In this document: positions 12,701 through 24,740 of the stretch, in pieces
Position numbering within the stretch: position 1 is the first letter of the stretch
Layout of the letters: each line of letters starts with the position of its first letter
Source: Tribonema minus
Lineage: Eukaryota; Sar; Xanthophyceae; Tribonematales; Tribonemataceae
Reading direction: 5' to 3'
NCBI GenBank assembly: GCA_017506865.1
Contig: JAFCMP010000051.1
Coordinates: 124,001-188,000 of the forward strand
Length of the DNA stretch: 64,000 bases
Program-made: the position numbers and the translations under genes
The notes under the pieces: generated by a model
The model's input: only the letters and a program-made list of their open reading frames with translations
The model's database searches: none
What the model was told of the DNA's origin: nothing

Positions 12701-15700
12701 GACAGCGGCGTCATAACCGCGTGTATGCGATCACAGCGGTATGTATGCGGCGCACCCACAGCACTAGCATTTATAATTAGAGTTAGGGCACAGCGCAGCA
12801 GTGCTCAGGCTCGTGGCGAGCAACCGCCTGCACTGCGTGTGATCCTGTCATTTCATGCCGCTGGCTGAGCGGCAGCAAGTCAATCACCTACACTTGCTGC
12901 GCTGTTGCTCATTTTCGTGCCTAATTGAGGCGCCAAGCGGCAGTGCCCATATGTTCAAGTACTCCGTGACAGCGTGTGTTCGCTATGGCGAGCGTGTTGT
13001 GACCACAGGGCTAGGGTCAACGCTAGCCAGGGTTAGCACGCACTGCAGCAGTGCTCAAACTTTCAGCACCAGCCCCCGCCAGGTGCGTGAGTGGCATATA
13101 GAGACAGCACACGCACTTTCACAGAGTACTTTGCGAGCGCTTTTATGCGCCCATGGTGAGCACGGCTAGGTGAGAGGGGTTACTGAGCTGAGCGTCAAGT
13201 AGCGCTACTGGGATTGACATGAACCAGGCTTACTAGGATTGGGGCTGGTTATGTTTAGCATCAGTGCAGCAGTGCTGAAGCCTGCTCAGGCAAGCACCCC
13301 CCGCGAGGCCCCCTTGTATCCCCCGCGCGTCGCGCTCAACAACGGACGGCATTACGTAGTGACTACGGGTTGAAAGCTACTTAAGCCGTTAGCTTTCACG
13401 GTCAACCACAGTCACTAGGGTTAGGGCCAACTAGGGTCATGCAGCGTAGCATCGCGTGCAGCAGTGCTCACACCTCCTTTCAAGTAGCGTTACTGGTGTT
13501 GATGAGAGCTAGGGTTGTCAGGATTGGGAGCTAGGGCTACTAGGATTGGGACCAAATACAGTTGGCATCACATGCAGCAGTGCTTAACACCTTCTCTGGC
13601 GAACACCCCCCTGCGAGGCGCGTAATCGGTCCCTTGTGCCCCGCGCGCGTCGCGCTGAAGAACAGCAGCAGCGACTGCCAGTCCTGGTACGAGCTGCACT
13701 CCGTGCTGAAGACCACGTGAACGTCGTGCTCGTCGCGCGGCACCGCCGTGATGCCCGTTAAGTCCACGCCGCGTTTTTCTCCAACGTTGTGGTCCGGGGA
13801 GTCTGCGATGCGGCGGCGAGAGCATGGGAAGCAGTGCTCAGCCACTATCATGAAGTTCACTTGGGGTGAAATGAATGAACGAGCTGCACTCCATGCTGAA
13901 GACCACGTGAACATCGTGCTCGTCGCGCGGCACCGCCGTGATGCCCGTTAAGTCCACGCCGCGCTTCTCTCCAGCGTTGTGCTCCGGGGAGTCTGCACGT
14001 GCAACGAATGTGCAGCATTGCTTAACTACTGTCATGAAGTTTCACTGTGGGTGAAATGAATGAATGAATGCGTGAATGAATGAATGAATGAATGAATGAG
14101 TGTATGTCGTGCTCGTCCCGCGGCACCGCCGTGATGCCCTTTAGGTCCACGCCGCGCTTCTCTCCGACATTGTGGTCCGGGGAGTCTGCGCGTGCAATGA
14201 ATGTGCGCAGCTGATTTCAGCAGTGCTCAACCACCATACTAAAGTTCACTGTGGGTGAAATAAAATGAGTGCACGCCGGGCTTCTCGTGAGCACTGCCAC
14301 AGGTGTGCGCAGCAGTGCTCAACCGCTGTCATGAAGTTTTACTTTGGATGAAATAATCAGATGAATGAGTAAACATCGTGCTCGTCACGCGGCACCGCCG
14401 TGATGTCAATCTTGTGGTCTGAGGAGTCTGCACAGCGGCAACATGGCGGCAGCAAGTGTGCTGCAGCGGACTCTAAACAGTGCTCAACCACGAATGTATA
14501 ATTCAGTGCATGCTTTACTAACCTCATGTAGGACCTGTACGCTGGAGTACCCCTGCACTCTGACGCGCTGTGTCAGCAACGCTCAGTAACACTCTATCAG
14601 CACACCTCAGCAACGCTCCATCAGCGATGCTTAGCACAGGTGTGTTCCATATGGCAGTGCTCAGCAATCTCTATCAGCAATGCTCAGCGAGGCTGTATCA
14701 GCATTGCTCAGCGAGTATCAGCATTGCACAGCAAAGCTGCGTCAGCAATGCTCAAGCACCGCAGAATCTGCTGTGGGTGTTGATTCGTTGAAATCACCCT
14801 TCATCTCAGGCAATCTACATTGTGAGCAACGCTCAGCAACAGTCGATCAGCACTGCGCAGCAACGCTACATCAGCGATGCTCAGCACAGTTGTGTCAGCA
14901 GCATTCAGCAACACAGAATCTGCTGTTGATTTGTTGGTACAAGAATACTTCTGGTATCACCACTCATCTCAGGTGATCTACATGATGAGTATCGTCACAG
15001 TATGCCCATGCCGCAGCACTCCAATATTCATGAGAAGCCATGCGGATTCGTCAGTGAATGCTTGTGTACACCCAAATGACATATGTACCAACAGCTGAAA
15101 CAAACCGATCCTAACAGCTGAAGAGCAGCAGGTCTTCCTTCAACTAGATAGTGTTGACTGAATTGACTTCACTAGGCAGCACTTGCAGTCTCTGCTGGGC
15201 ATCTATTCGTCGTGGCATGCGGCGGACGATACCCTTACCCTAACCCTACTTTGCAAAATTGCTGCTCTGTATGGAGCTGTCAAATCCGTTCAGGCCGGCA
15301 ACTGTCAACTTCTACATTCAAACGCAGCGGCAGGGATCAATGTTTTTTGACCCCGATACTAACCCAAACCCTACTTGATAGATCAAGTAGAGCGGCAGCT
15401 TATTGCCTAACCCTAACCCTTACCCTAACCCTAACCCTAAGCAGCTTATCGGGCATCCCTCACAGGACAGGGCACAGTGATGCAATACGACATTGATCCA
15501 TGTTGTCAGCTCCGTATTTTTGTACTTTCTGTTGCTACTCTGCGCGTACAAGCCCCTGTCAAACCTCCAACGAGTCAGTTCATGGCGAAGAAATGCGTTG
15601 TTTGCACGGCAAATGTCAACTGTGTCAGCGTGCACTCTGAGCACTGCTTTGAGCGATAGTGCTCCCCAATACGCAGCACACGTCTGATGTACATGAGGGT

Positions 15701-17241
15701 CGATTTCAGTCATTGGTCTCAGCACTTGTTGCAGAACCACAGCTGAGCAGGTCAACCTTCACTATTCACTAACTTGAATGTAAAACGAATCAAAAGATCG
15801 TTGAGCTCTAGGTGACAAGGGATGGTTAGCCGCAAGTGCCTTCCACCAATAACCGTGGTCGCCGCTGCTGCAGTCATTGGCCACGAGTCAAACAGTGCCA
15901 CCATGACCACAGTACTGCTCATGGCAAGTGTCAGGTTTGTGTCGCATGGCGCTGTATGAAGCAGTTCCGTACGTAACATTTGCGCGCAGAACAGATGTTC
16001 GCAGCACTGCCACAAGCTATTCAATCTAAACGAGGGTCACTTGACTGGATGGTGTCAGTGCTCGCCATCTCCCATGTAATGTCAGCGCTCTGCGGCGATG
16101 ACTTGCAACCTCAACTCTGAAGTGTTATCGAAGTCAAGCATATATGTAGACCCTTTCTAGACGAGTTTGTGATGGTGTCATGTGGAACAAGATTGTGTAC
16201 TTCTAGATAGGTTGAGCTGTACCGAGATGCATACCATACAGTGTGCATGGCTGTCACGAGCGTGTGCTAAAAACAGACAAATGGAGATATGCATGCGGCT
16301 GCGCATGATGCCTAAAATAGGTTGTTTTGTGTTGTCGCCTGCTGATGCCATCCGCTTGTGGCGCTGGCAGCGCTGTCCTGTCGCATTATTCTGTAGGGAC
16401 GGCTAGTGCGACCATGTGCTGATGTGCCTTGACACTGCTGCACATCATCGAACGTTTTCAAGTAGTGGCCTTGAGTGATTTGCGTCAAAGCTGCGTAGTG
16501 CAATAGTAGTTTTCACCTCTGGCACATGCTTCACTGTACACAATGCGCATCGGATTGCCTGAAGGTGGGTGCAAGAGCCGAAGTAAACCCAACAAGAAGC
16601 CAAGTGCTACCTTCACAGAGGCGGCAGCGGCAAATCGTCAATGGCGAAGTGGTGAAAACTGATGCCTTCCAAGTTGTGACCACTCAATATTAGATCCGCA
16701 TCACAACATGCTGGCTCCGGCACTATCACTTCGGTCATTGAAATAGGTGCCACATTCGTCATGCAGCCATGCTGCAGCGGCGGCAGCGTAAACGATATGC
16801 CAGTGCTGGCGTTTATCTGACATGAAGCGCTTCAAAAAAAGACGTACATAGATAATAGCAGGTGTTGGTGTTTTATGTACGCCTCTGTGGCGAAGTCCAA
16901 TTACGTCAAATTAAACACTCACGTCCTAGCTGAGGCCCCGGCTTCCTGCGAAAATGCATGGTGTCCTCGCCATCGTCGCTGGTGATCACCGCTGCCGGTG
17001 GCTCTGCGCCTAGCACCGGCGGCAGCGCCATTGCAGGTAGCTTCGCCGCCTCCGCAGTCGCCTCAGCATCCGCGCTAGGCGATCCTGCAAACTTGACCAG
17101 TGCACACACCGCCAACACGGCCAGGACGACCGTGGGCCACCCCAGATTCTTCAGGCGGTTGACCTGCGCTCTGCCGCCATTGATAAAGCCTCCATGGGTG
17201 TCATGACTGATTGGCAGCCGCCTATGGGCTCTGGATGCCAT
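6746..17241 (-). CDS. SERGT1/HPAT-like peptide glycosyltransferase, type II Golgi membrane protein
   Basis: Seven exons join in phase: 16923-17241, 13591-13802, 11796-11881, 10711-10936, 9478-9748, 8107-8369 and 6746-6967, giving 532 aa. The start Met (MASRAHRRLP) precedes one hydrophobic segment at residues ~35-52 (WPTVVLAVLAVCALVKFA), a signal anchor. Family landmarks in order are HVVFSTECSSYQDWQ (~135-149), GPITRLAGG, HFTPDYS, RYPYYNKPFGMQHFL (~206-220), a DXD-like DPD at ~236-238, SQRYGLGSEW, PIGPPYVAHVRDWL, EYPHLLSEMFALCIA, HYCQHFRVGIY, and a cysteine-containing C-terminus. These match peptidyl-serine alpha-galactosyltransferase and hydroxyproline arabinosyltransferase relatives, which glycosylate secreted proteins in the secretory pathway. 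The exact donor sugar cannot be read from the sequence. Exon 2 ends at an unusual donor, GTGTTA. Nearly all introns carry edge echoes. Confidence 0.88.
7915..7970 (-). repeat. Donor-side echo of glycosyltransferase exon 6
   Basis: Repeats the end of exon 6 (coding PPDHLASLRIK) and its GTAC donor at 8106, downstream in the intron. Acceptor-side echoes of the same exon lie upstream at about 8423-8460 and 8510-8560. Confidence 0.8.
9121..9370 (-). repeat. Donor-side echoes of glycosyltransferase exon 5
   Basis: Copies at about 9121-9190 and 9293-9370 repeat the last ~75 bases of exon 5 (coding EYPHLLSEMFALC); a faint one lies near 8825-8870. An acceptor-side echo of the same exon (coding QRYGLGSEWRQWDGLGRIVQ) lies upstream at about 9870-9935. 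Confidence 0.85.
10424..10490 (-). repeat. Donor-side echo of glycosyltransferase exon 4
   Basis: About 65 bp repeats the end of exon 4 (coding MPVITEGYPAS region, 10700-10775), including the ACCTGC donor context, about 290 bp downstream in the intron. Confidence 0.7.
11980..12115 (-). repeat. Acceptor-side echo of glycosyltransferase exon 3
   Basis: The stretch from about 11985 repeats the exon 3 acceptor edge and the coding bases for LHQHMPP, with about 100 bp of upstream intron. It lies upstream of the real exon at 11796-11881. Confidence 0.7.
13262..14433 (-). repeat. Echoes on both sides of glycosyltransferase exon 2
   Basis: Acceptor-side copies (coding DSPDHNVGEKRGVDL and ITAVPRDEHD) lie upstream at about 13917-13998, 14107-14190 and 14380-14433. 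A donor-side copy with part of the exon lies downstream at about 13262-13350. Real exon 2 is 13591-13802, inside this span. The copy at 14107 adjoins a GAAT tetranucleotide tract at about 14053-14100. Confidence 0.85.
14570..14930. repeat. Degenerate CAGCAACGCTCAGC tandem repeat in glycosyltransferase intron 1
   Basis: Roughly twenty short units of the kind TCAGCAACGCTCAGCA and TATCAGCATTGCTCAGC follow each other with indels. The array consists of the over-represented word described in the findings. Its short open frames are compositional. Confidence 0.8.
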
Positions 17242-17583
17242 CGCGAATATCCTCGCTACGGCAGGTCTGGCAGTTTTTGACCTAGTGCGCAACGAGCACG
17301 ATGTGCTGTCGAACCTAGCGTCGGAACACGCGCATTGCACCACACGCAGTACGCCAGCCTCGCCTCTCCGTCGCCTCCCTGCGCGCAGTGTGTGTTTTGC
17401 TTCGGCTAATTCACGCCCGAGCCAGCCCCTTTGCAACTTTATTTTCCAACCCCCGAATGTAACCGTCGAGAGAGCATGAGCATTGCAAAGGTGTGTGTGT
17501 GGGTCGTTGGTGTCGGTTGTCGTTGACGTCCCTCCGCCTGTCACGTGCACATAATTTACATTTGTGCTAGAGCAGACATAGCG
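17242..17583. promoter_or_regulatory. Head-to-head intergenic region, likely bidirectional promoter
   Basis: Only 342 bp separate the start codon of the glycosyltransferase gene (minus strand) from that of the dynein-arm docking gene (plus strand). Both promoters must lie here or in the 5' untranslated regions. I see no clear TATA box. Confidence 0.6.
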
Positions 17584-20500
17584 ATGAATACCCGAGAACG
17601 GCGGCAACTGGCTGACAACATATCCCAGCTGCAAGCCAAAGCAGATGCCCTGACTCGAGGCACCATTCTGGAGCAGAGGAGAGTGGGAGACCTGGAGCAA
17701 GCTCTGAAGTCTGCTACAGCTGAGATAGCGACCTACAGGCAAAGAACGAAGCAGGCCGCTGTAGACGTCCTCAACTTGCATCGTAGCACCTCAAACCCAT
17801 CACACAGCAGGGCTGATGGCGCCGACCCGACCAAAGACGCAGACAGAAATCAGAAGAGGCTGGTGGGGATCATGGAGGCCAGGCTCAACAAGCTCCTCGT
17901 GCGGCATAGCGAGGTTGTCAATGGCAACAGCGAGCTGCGGGAGGAGATATGCCACATGAGGAAGCAGCGGATCACGACTGATGACGTGCGTCGGCAGTAC
18001 GAGACCGATATAGTTGACGTCCGTCGCAACATCGCCAGCTACCTGGAGCGTGCGGAACAGGTTACGGAGGAGCGAGAGCGCATAGTAAAAGAGAAGGAGG
18101 AGCTGCTCAGCGCAAACGGCAAGGAGGCAGACGAGCACGACCAGCACATCGACACCGTGGCCTCATACGTGGCGCAGCAGAACACAAATCTGGAGCACAG
18201 CATAGAGGAGGCGGCGCGGGACGCCGCGCGCAACGGCCCCCTGCCCGACGTCGATCAGGCCGGTGATCTGAGCTTATATGAGGAGACGCAGCTGAAGCAG
18301 CAGCTCGTGACGCTGGCACAGGCGGAGCGTAAGGAGCACGATCTCACAAAGTCGCTGGGGGCGCGCCTGGCGTGGTTCAATATGGCCTCCGATGAGCTGC
18401 GGAGGGTCAGCGGCATCAGCGATCTCGACCAGCTCATTAAGAGCTTCATGCTGCAGGAGGCCAACAACTTCTCGCTGCTGAACTACATACAGTCCATGGG
18501 GCAGGAGGTGGACCAGGGGCTGGACGTGGCGGCGGCGCTGGAGCAGGACATACAGGTGTGTTCAACATACATACATACCCGCGCCAAGAGCTTATTTACA
18601 TACCTACATACAGTAATAACAAAAAGTACACACTTTGGAGAAGGAATGTTGCGTCGAGTGCACATCCAAACAGAGGGCTTTTCGCGCCCCTAGCGAAGCG
18701 AAATAAAAAATGTACACATTCGAGATGCCATTTGGCGGCGTCGTTTAAATGGTTGTCTTTCGAACACTTTCAGACTGTCACATCACACGTAGATTCCGTA
18801 CAGCAAGCTTAGATACCATTCATCTGGGCTCTTTCGTGCGCTGAGCAGGAACTAATAAGAAGCACGTACCCATGCCGACACATAGAAGTATGTACATACA
18901 GTAGGACATACATCGAACATGCTTGCAGAGTACACAGGGAGCCAACATAACAAACATACAGGTGATTGCTACATCCTGTTGAAGGGCGGCACTGGAGCAG
19001 GACAGGCAGGCAAGCATCATACACCAACAACAAGAGGTACCTACCTATGCACATGCTTCACACCGCGTACGTGGCCATGAGGCGCATGCACGCACTGCAA
19101 TGGCAGCTTCTGCTTCCATGCACTCAACTGTTTGTCAGCAGCAGCAGGCAATGCGCAACACTGCCCGTATCCTATACACCTGTCTATTCTTAGGGCATAT
19201 ATTGGCCCCAAGTTAGCCGGTCCTTGATGACATACTTGCTGAGCACTGCGCATGCAGAGCTGAGCACTGCACATGCAGCGCTGCTCAGCCCGTGTGGCAG
19301 CACTGATTCTTACGCCGGCTGCACATGCAGCATGCACGCCGCAGTTCAACCTGTGAAGCGGGGCGCAGTGCTAGCCAGCACTGCCACCTGCACAGGTCTG
19401 CTGGTGGCAATCAGCAGGGTTAAGGGAAAGGGCCGTGGCGTGACGGGCCAAATAACCCTAACCCTAAGCTGTTGCTTTCATGCCAGCTGGCTACCTCGCC
19501 TCAAGTTATTATTGATATACGTTGCGCCAAATACATTCTTTGCCACTGTGCTGAGATGTGTAATGCCTCCACACACACACACGGACATGTGGTTGTGACA
19601 TCGCACAACATCAGTTATAGATTCATACGAGTAGACCAGTGCAGCACGCGCACCGTTTAGTACACCATGTGCACCAGAGTAGGACGTAACTACCTAGACA
19701 AGAAGCTCTGCCTTGGTAGCAGACGGCGACATTGAGGAGAAACACAGCAAATGCAGCTGCTCCATACACGCAATAAACGCCGCTTGCGCCCATGCTCACG
19801 TACGATATACACACCCACACCTCCCGGTCCAAACGCAAATTACACAAAAAACATCATCACCTTGATGCCTTACTTAGCCCCACTTCCGTCAACCTAAATG
19901 GGCAGCACCTTGAAGCGAGGTGCATGGCGGAGGGGAAACGCATACATACCCCCAGTACTCCCCCCCTGTTGACACACATGCCGCACAACTCACCCCCACT
20001 GGGCCCTCTTGCCCCTTATTGCCACACAACAACTCACCTCCATTGGGCCCTCTCGCCTCTCAATGCCACACAACAACTCACCTCCATTGGGCCCTCTCGC
20101 CCCTCGCGGCCTTCAAGAGAAGGTGGCGGCTCAGCTGCAGGCGCGCCGTACATATATACATGCATACATACGGCGTATGCGGCCTGCTCACATACATTTT
20201 GTCGCACCCCTCCCAGCGCTACGAAGCAGAACAGGAGACGGAGGAGAAGCAGAGAAACGTCATCATACGCGGCCTGGAAGAAAAGGTGGCGGCTCAGCTG
20301 CAGGCGCGCGATGAGTGGGCGGCACGCATGGCCGCCGCGGCCGCGATATCTGAGCTTGTGGCCAAGCGCGTGCAGTCTATCTTCTTCAAGATACAGTGCG
20401 ATCACTACCTGCAGACGCTCATGAAGGACTCGGCCGGGGGGGGCGCGGGGGGGGCGCGGAAGGTGCAGGTGTGTGTTGGGCATGTATGTATGCATAGGGT

Positions 20501-22984
20501 TGTGCTTGCCAGGTCTAACGTGTGCATTGGGTATGCACATGGTGTTTTGTTGCAATGGACTGGCTGTGCGTGACACAGCATCTACAAATCTCGTCTCTTC
20601 TGTTGCTGTGAGTTGAGGGTGCTCTGTTGAACTAGACAATGCTTGGCAACGTGGTCCCAGGCTAACAACATCCCTGCGAACGTGACTTGTGAACTCGAAC
20701 TCCGTCATATTTACCAATGTACCTGCCTGCGTGGCCACCTGCCTTTTAACCCACTTGCCTGCCACTCTACCTGATTGCCTACCTATGCTCAACCGAATGT
20801 CTACCCACGCGCCCACCTGCTCTACGTGCACATCTACACACCTACTTGCCGCCTGACAATGTGCTGACCTGCCTGCCTCACCTGAACTGTCTACCCAATC
20901 CCCTACCTACCTACCCTGACAGGGTCTGGACGCGATGGCCACAATGCTCAGCAGCCAGGCCATCACCGAGAGCAACATGCTGGCGTACATGAGCATCATC
21001 GAGAGACGCAGCGTGCAGATCGTCACCACCTACGCGCAGCGATTACAGGCAACGGGGCTCCCCGTCAAGTTCCTCAGCGGGCCGCAGCGGCCACCGGGGT
21101 GGGAGGTATGTATCATACCCTCTGGCAAACCTGGCATTACTATAGCACCCAAAGACGAAGACATCATCACCATTCATGCGCAGCGTCTGCGGGCTTTCAT
21201 CGTAACGCATAATATTTAATCTCCATATTGACTGGCCACAGTGCTTATGTCGAGTTCCTCAGCGGGCCGCAGCGGCCACCGGGGTGGGAGGTATGTATGC
21301 TATCATAACTGCAACCCTACACCCTCTGGCAGACTCAAATGTTTTCGGCAATTTTGGCCCAAGATGAAGCCAATACGGTAGTGCCTAAAGATGAATACTG
21401 CAAAGCAGAGATCATCGCCATTCATGCGCAGCGGCTGAGTTCAAGTTACCAGGTTGAATGGTCACAGGGCTCCCCGTCAAGTTCCTTAGCGGCTGCAGCG
21501 GCCGCCGGGATGTATCAAATCATAACTGCAACACTAGCCTTTTTGACAAACCTAATATTACTGAGGCACCCGAAGATGGACTCCGTGATGCAGAGATGTT
21601 CACTACTAGTAGTCTTGCACAGCGGCTGCGGGCTCCGGATCTAAGGCATAATCTGTTAGTATCATACCGAATGGCCACAGGGCTTCATGTTGAGTTCCTC
21701 AGCGGGCCGCAGCGGCCACCATGATGGGAGGTACAATACTCAGCTTTAACCTTCAGGCCAGCACAGCAGACAGAGGTGATAGTTAGCATTTGGGCATGAA
21801 CAGCGTATGTCAACTGAAGTAACACAGCATTCAGGCATTAATGTAGCATTTGGGCATAAAGCGTGTACTTCAAGTGGAAAACGTCTCGTGAACAGAGTGA
21901 TACAGGTAAGTTAATGTAGCATTCGAGGCAGCCTACTTTAAGCGAAGTAATGTATTGGGTGTGAACGTGGTACTTCAAGTGAAGTAAAGTATGGTGGTCA
22001 TCACCATTTACGCGCAGCGGCTTCGGGCCACCTTCCCTCTCAATGAGGCATGCCCATGACATTTGTCAAACGTTGTTGTGTTAGCCAGCTGTATACCATG
22101 AGCAAGATGTGAGTAGCATGCTATGTCTATGTAGATTGCTTAGCATTTTCAGCAGCTACAAGCCGCAAATGCCTGTCAAGTTAGTCTGCAGTCTAGCCAG
22201 AAGCGGTCATGAAGGGCTCAACAGGTCTTGACCTCTCGAAAGTGCATCCATACACAGCACTGGTGGCGCTTAATCCTACTCCTAGCGCTCATCAGATGTT
22301 TCAGTACTCATGCCGTTTGTGAGATCCCAGTTGACTCTGATCTACCTCGCACGGTCTCAAAGACTCTGATTCAGCAGCTGTCAGACATACGACAGCAGTT
22401 GTGCCATTACATCGCCCAGTGGGTTCATCGGTTGCCCTGTAGGCAGCGGCTATGTCAACACAAAGCTTGGGCATTGCAGCTGTGCCCATGTTCCATGCTG
22501 AATTTGAGATGTGAATTACAGGCTGTGTGCCTGTGGCCCTTATAACGCTCGACCAGGCTTTGGGCAGGCTCACCTTTTAAGCCGCGCAAGCTTGTCGATT
22601 TGACGCACTGCAAGTAAAAGGCACCAGCATGTGCTCAATCTCATTCGGCTGCACAGCAACAAGCCCTCACCTTCACGTTTTCACACAGATGTCTACATAT
22701 AAATGTTGATGTAGACTACATGTATTGCAATGTACAATTTGTGGCAACAGGACGGAGGCGGAGCCGCGCAGAGCATTCCGGATCTCTCCGCTGAGAACAG
22801 CGAAGGCGAGGACATGCTGTCAGAACGGCCAACCTCTGTAGAACAAGCGAGAAAGGACATCAAAGCGAGACTGAAGGGCGATGCTGGCAAGAGGAGCCCC
22901 ATGGCTGCCAATGCGGGCAGGAAGCCGCGCGTATCGCACGGACTGACTGCGCAGCACAGCACCGCGCGGGCGGCCATCAGATGA
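17584..22984 (+). CDS. Outer dynein arm docking complex coiled-coil protein (ODA1/CCDC114-CCDC63 type)
   Basis: Four exons join in phase 0: 17584-18555, 20217-20468, 20923-21105 and 22751-22984, giving 546 aa. The start MNTRERRQLADNI is chosen because the upstream in-frame Met adds a hydrophobic stretch unlike the family. The protein is almost wholly coiled coil in residues ~1-430. Family landmarks are NKLLVRHSEVVNGNSELREE, a conserved GISDLDQLIKSFMLQEANNF followed by SLLNYIQ, and SNMLAYMSIIERRS. These match the DC2/ODAD1 (CCDC114, CCDC63) docking proteins that anchor outer dynein arms to axonemal doublets, so a motile flagellate stage is implied. The C-terminal tail is polar and variable. 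Echoes lie in all three introns, and the last exon with its stop codon is tandemly duplicated downstream. Confidence 0.87.
18722..18860 (+). repeat. Dispersed repeat R1, copy in docking-protein intron 1
   Basis: About 138 bp closely match 33598-33745, directly after the LINE relic. Shared blocks include ACTTTCAGACTGTCAC and GATTCCGTACAGCAAGCTT. This is probably a fragment of that LINE's 3' region; the direction of copying is inferred. Confidence 0.75.
18986..19012 (+). repeat. Donor-side echo of docking-protein exon 1
   Basis: Repeats the last ~25 bases of exon 1 (coding ALEQDIQ) about 450 bp downstream in intron 1. Confidence 0.65.
19985..20146 (+). repeat. 50-bp tandem repeat and exon 2 echo
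   Basis: Three units of about 50 bp sharing ACTCACCTCCATTGGGCCCT lie at about 19985-20105. They are followed at 20109-20146 by an echo of the internal exon 2 block coding EKVAAQLQAR. The real block is at 20278-20312. Confidence 0.8.
21172..21735 (+). repeat. Donor-side echoes of docking-protein exon 3
   Basis: Copies at about 21172-21300, 21415-21515 and 21605-21735 repeat the end of exon 3 (coding YAQRLQATGLPVKFLSGPQR), two of them with an intact GGAGGTATGT- or GGAGGTAC-type donor. A fragment lies near 22005-22030. The real exon edge is at 21030-21105. Confidence 0.85.
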
Positions 22985-23118
22985 CACAGTGCTCAGCAGT
23001 AATGTAGTACTGTATGTATTGATGCGCATTTATTGACTGCGCAGCACAGCACCGCGCGCGCGGCCATCAGATGACACAGTGCTCAGCAGTAATATAGTAC
23101 TGTATGTATTGACGCGCG
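22945..23118 (+). repeat. 90-bp tandem duplication across the docking-protein stop codon
   Basis: Positions 22945-23030 recur at 23035-23118 at about 95 percent identity by eye, offset 90 bp. The unit holds the last 12 codons, the TGA stop and the start of the 3' untranslated region. The second copy is downstream of the functional stop. Confidence 0.9.
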
Positions 23119-24740
23119 TCATGTTGTTGCACGGGCCAACTGCACATTTGTTTTAATGTGGGGTGCTGCGTCAAAAGTTCAGACGCTCATGAGGGGCGGC
23201 CACAACGCTCAGCAGTATTACAGCAGTGTATGTCTTCTCGCACAGATTGCAGTGTACCGCATTTCAACTGAACATCTGCCTGAACCTGGCTGGCTCGAGC
23301 AGATCTGGCAGTTTTTTGCAGGCAGAAGGCTCTAAACTTTCAAGTTGACAGGCAGGCACACAGGCCTGGGTGACACATAACTCGTGTTCTTCAACACTGT
23401 GCTGGCGTATGATTGCCAGTGCAAGGGACCCGCACCTGTTACAGTTGCTGTCTTTGTAGCAGCCCTTTAAAGCCCTGAGCAGCGACACATTAATTTCTCT
23501 TGAGACATCAGCTGTCCAAGTTGTGAACTTGACCTCTCTTGAGGCCTGGCAGCGAGTGCCTCTTTCATGCCGTCAAATGAACCGTGTTTCCGCACTACAT
23601 GCGTCCCACCATGCATGCGCGGCGCATTCGCACGCCGGCACACACTCACTTATCATTGACTCACTGTGAGTGGGTCGAACTCCTGAATTCGCAGTACTTG
23701 ATGTGCAGCCTGTATGCATACATAAGTGCTGCAGTACAAAACTCTGCACCTCAGTGCTGGGCGCAGGCATGCGGATTCCATATGTGGGCCAACCCGGCCC
23801 AGATATCTCGTGCGCCAGGTAGGCCAGATCATCAACGGCGTGCCTTCCAACAAGTGCTGCATTCAGAAGACACCAACTTAAAGCCAGAAACACCTGCAAG
23901 CACTCATTCATATGATACTTTGATACAAGGACCTGTCAGCACTTCAAGTCTTGGATACTCATGTCTGTGACTGTGGTCTACAGCTTACATGCATATGGTG
24001 CAGCCAGCAAAGTTGATCAAAGCACTGCCATAATCATTATGAGAGTACATGAACGTGTCATTGAAATTGCCCGGCCGGTAGACCCCCGCACCTCCCCTTC
24101 CCCCCCGCAGGGCCATCTGCTATATGGGGGGGTCTAGCTCAGTAAAAAGGCTTGAAGCAGCAGCCACAATTTAATAGTCAGCAATGCTCGAGCGTACCAC
24201 AGTGACATAATGCACGGTGCCGTGAACGCAGTGCTGTGTGCGGCAGCTTTCCGTCATGATGACACAAACTCTAGTTGGAATGTTCAGCCCTAGGTCTACG
24301 AATAGGGTAAGTCTAGGGGTAGCCCTGATCCTACTCAGTTCCAACACAATAAAGAGCGGTCACGGCATAAGAGCGAGTGAGTTAAGTTTTTCAATTGTTA
24401 GGTCTAGGGCTGCGTTGAGGCTGGCGGGGACGGGATCCCCTCAAATATCCAGTACAAGAGACTCTGGAGGCAGGCAGAACATGTCTGCAGACCTGCTCTT
24501 GTACGTGACCCCCCCTGCTGTAAGCCGGTATATGCTCGGTGAGGGTTAGGGTGAGGATCAGGATTTACCTCCTGGGTAGGCTTAGGGTTAGGACTAGGGT
24601 TAGGGCAGGATAGGGTTAGTTGAGGCTGGCGGAATGTATGTATCCCCCCTGTGCCTATGTACGTATGGACTTGTATTTATAAAGGCCCAAGGGAGGCCGG
24701 GTTGCCTATGCAATCGAAAAGCTTGCGTCAACGCAGCAGC
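22985..24740. other. Intergenic DNA without a recognised gene
   Basis: This holds the tail duplication noted above, C- and G-rich stretches near 24080-24130, and short telomere-like TTAGGG words around 24541-24615. I see no exon with convincing coding content. Confidence 0.6.

Noticed and set aside
15230-15440. True telomere
   Set aside because: CCCTAA words are short, degenerate and inside an intron with coding exons on both sides.
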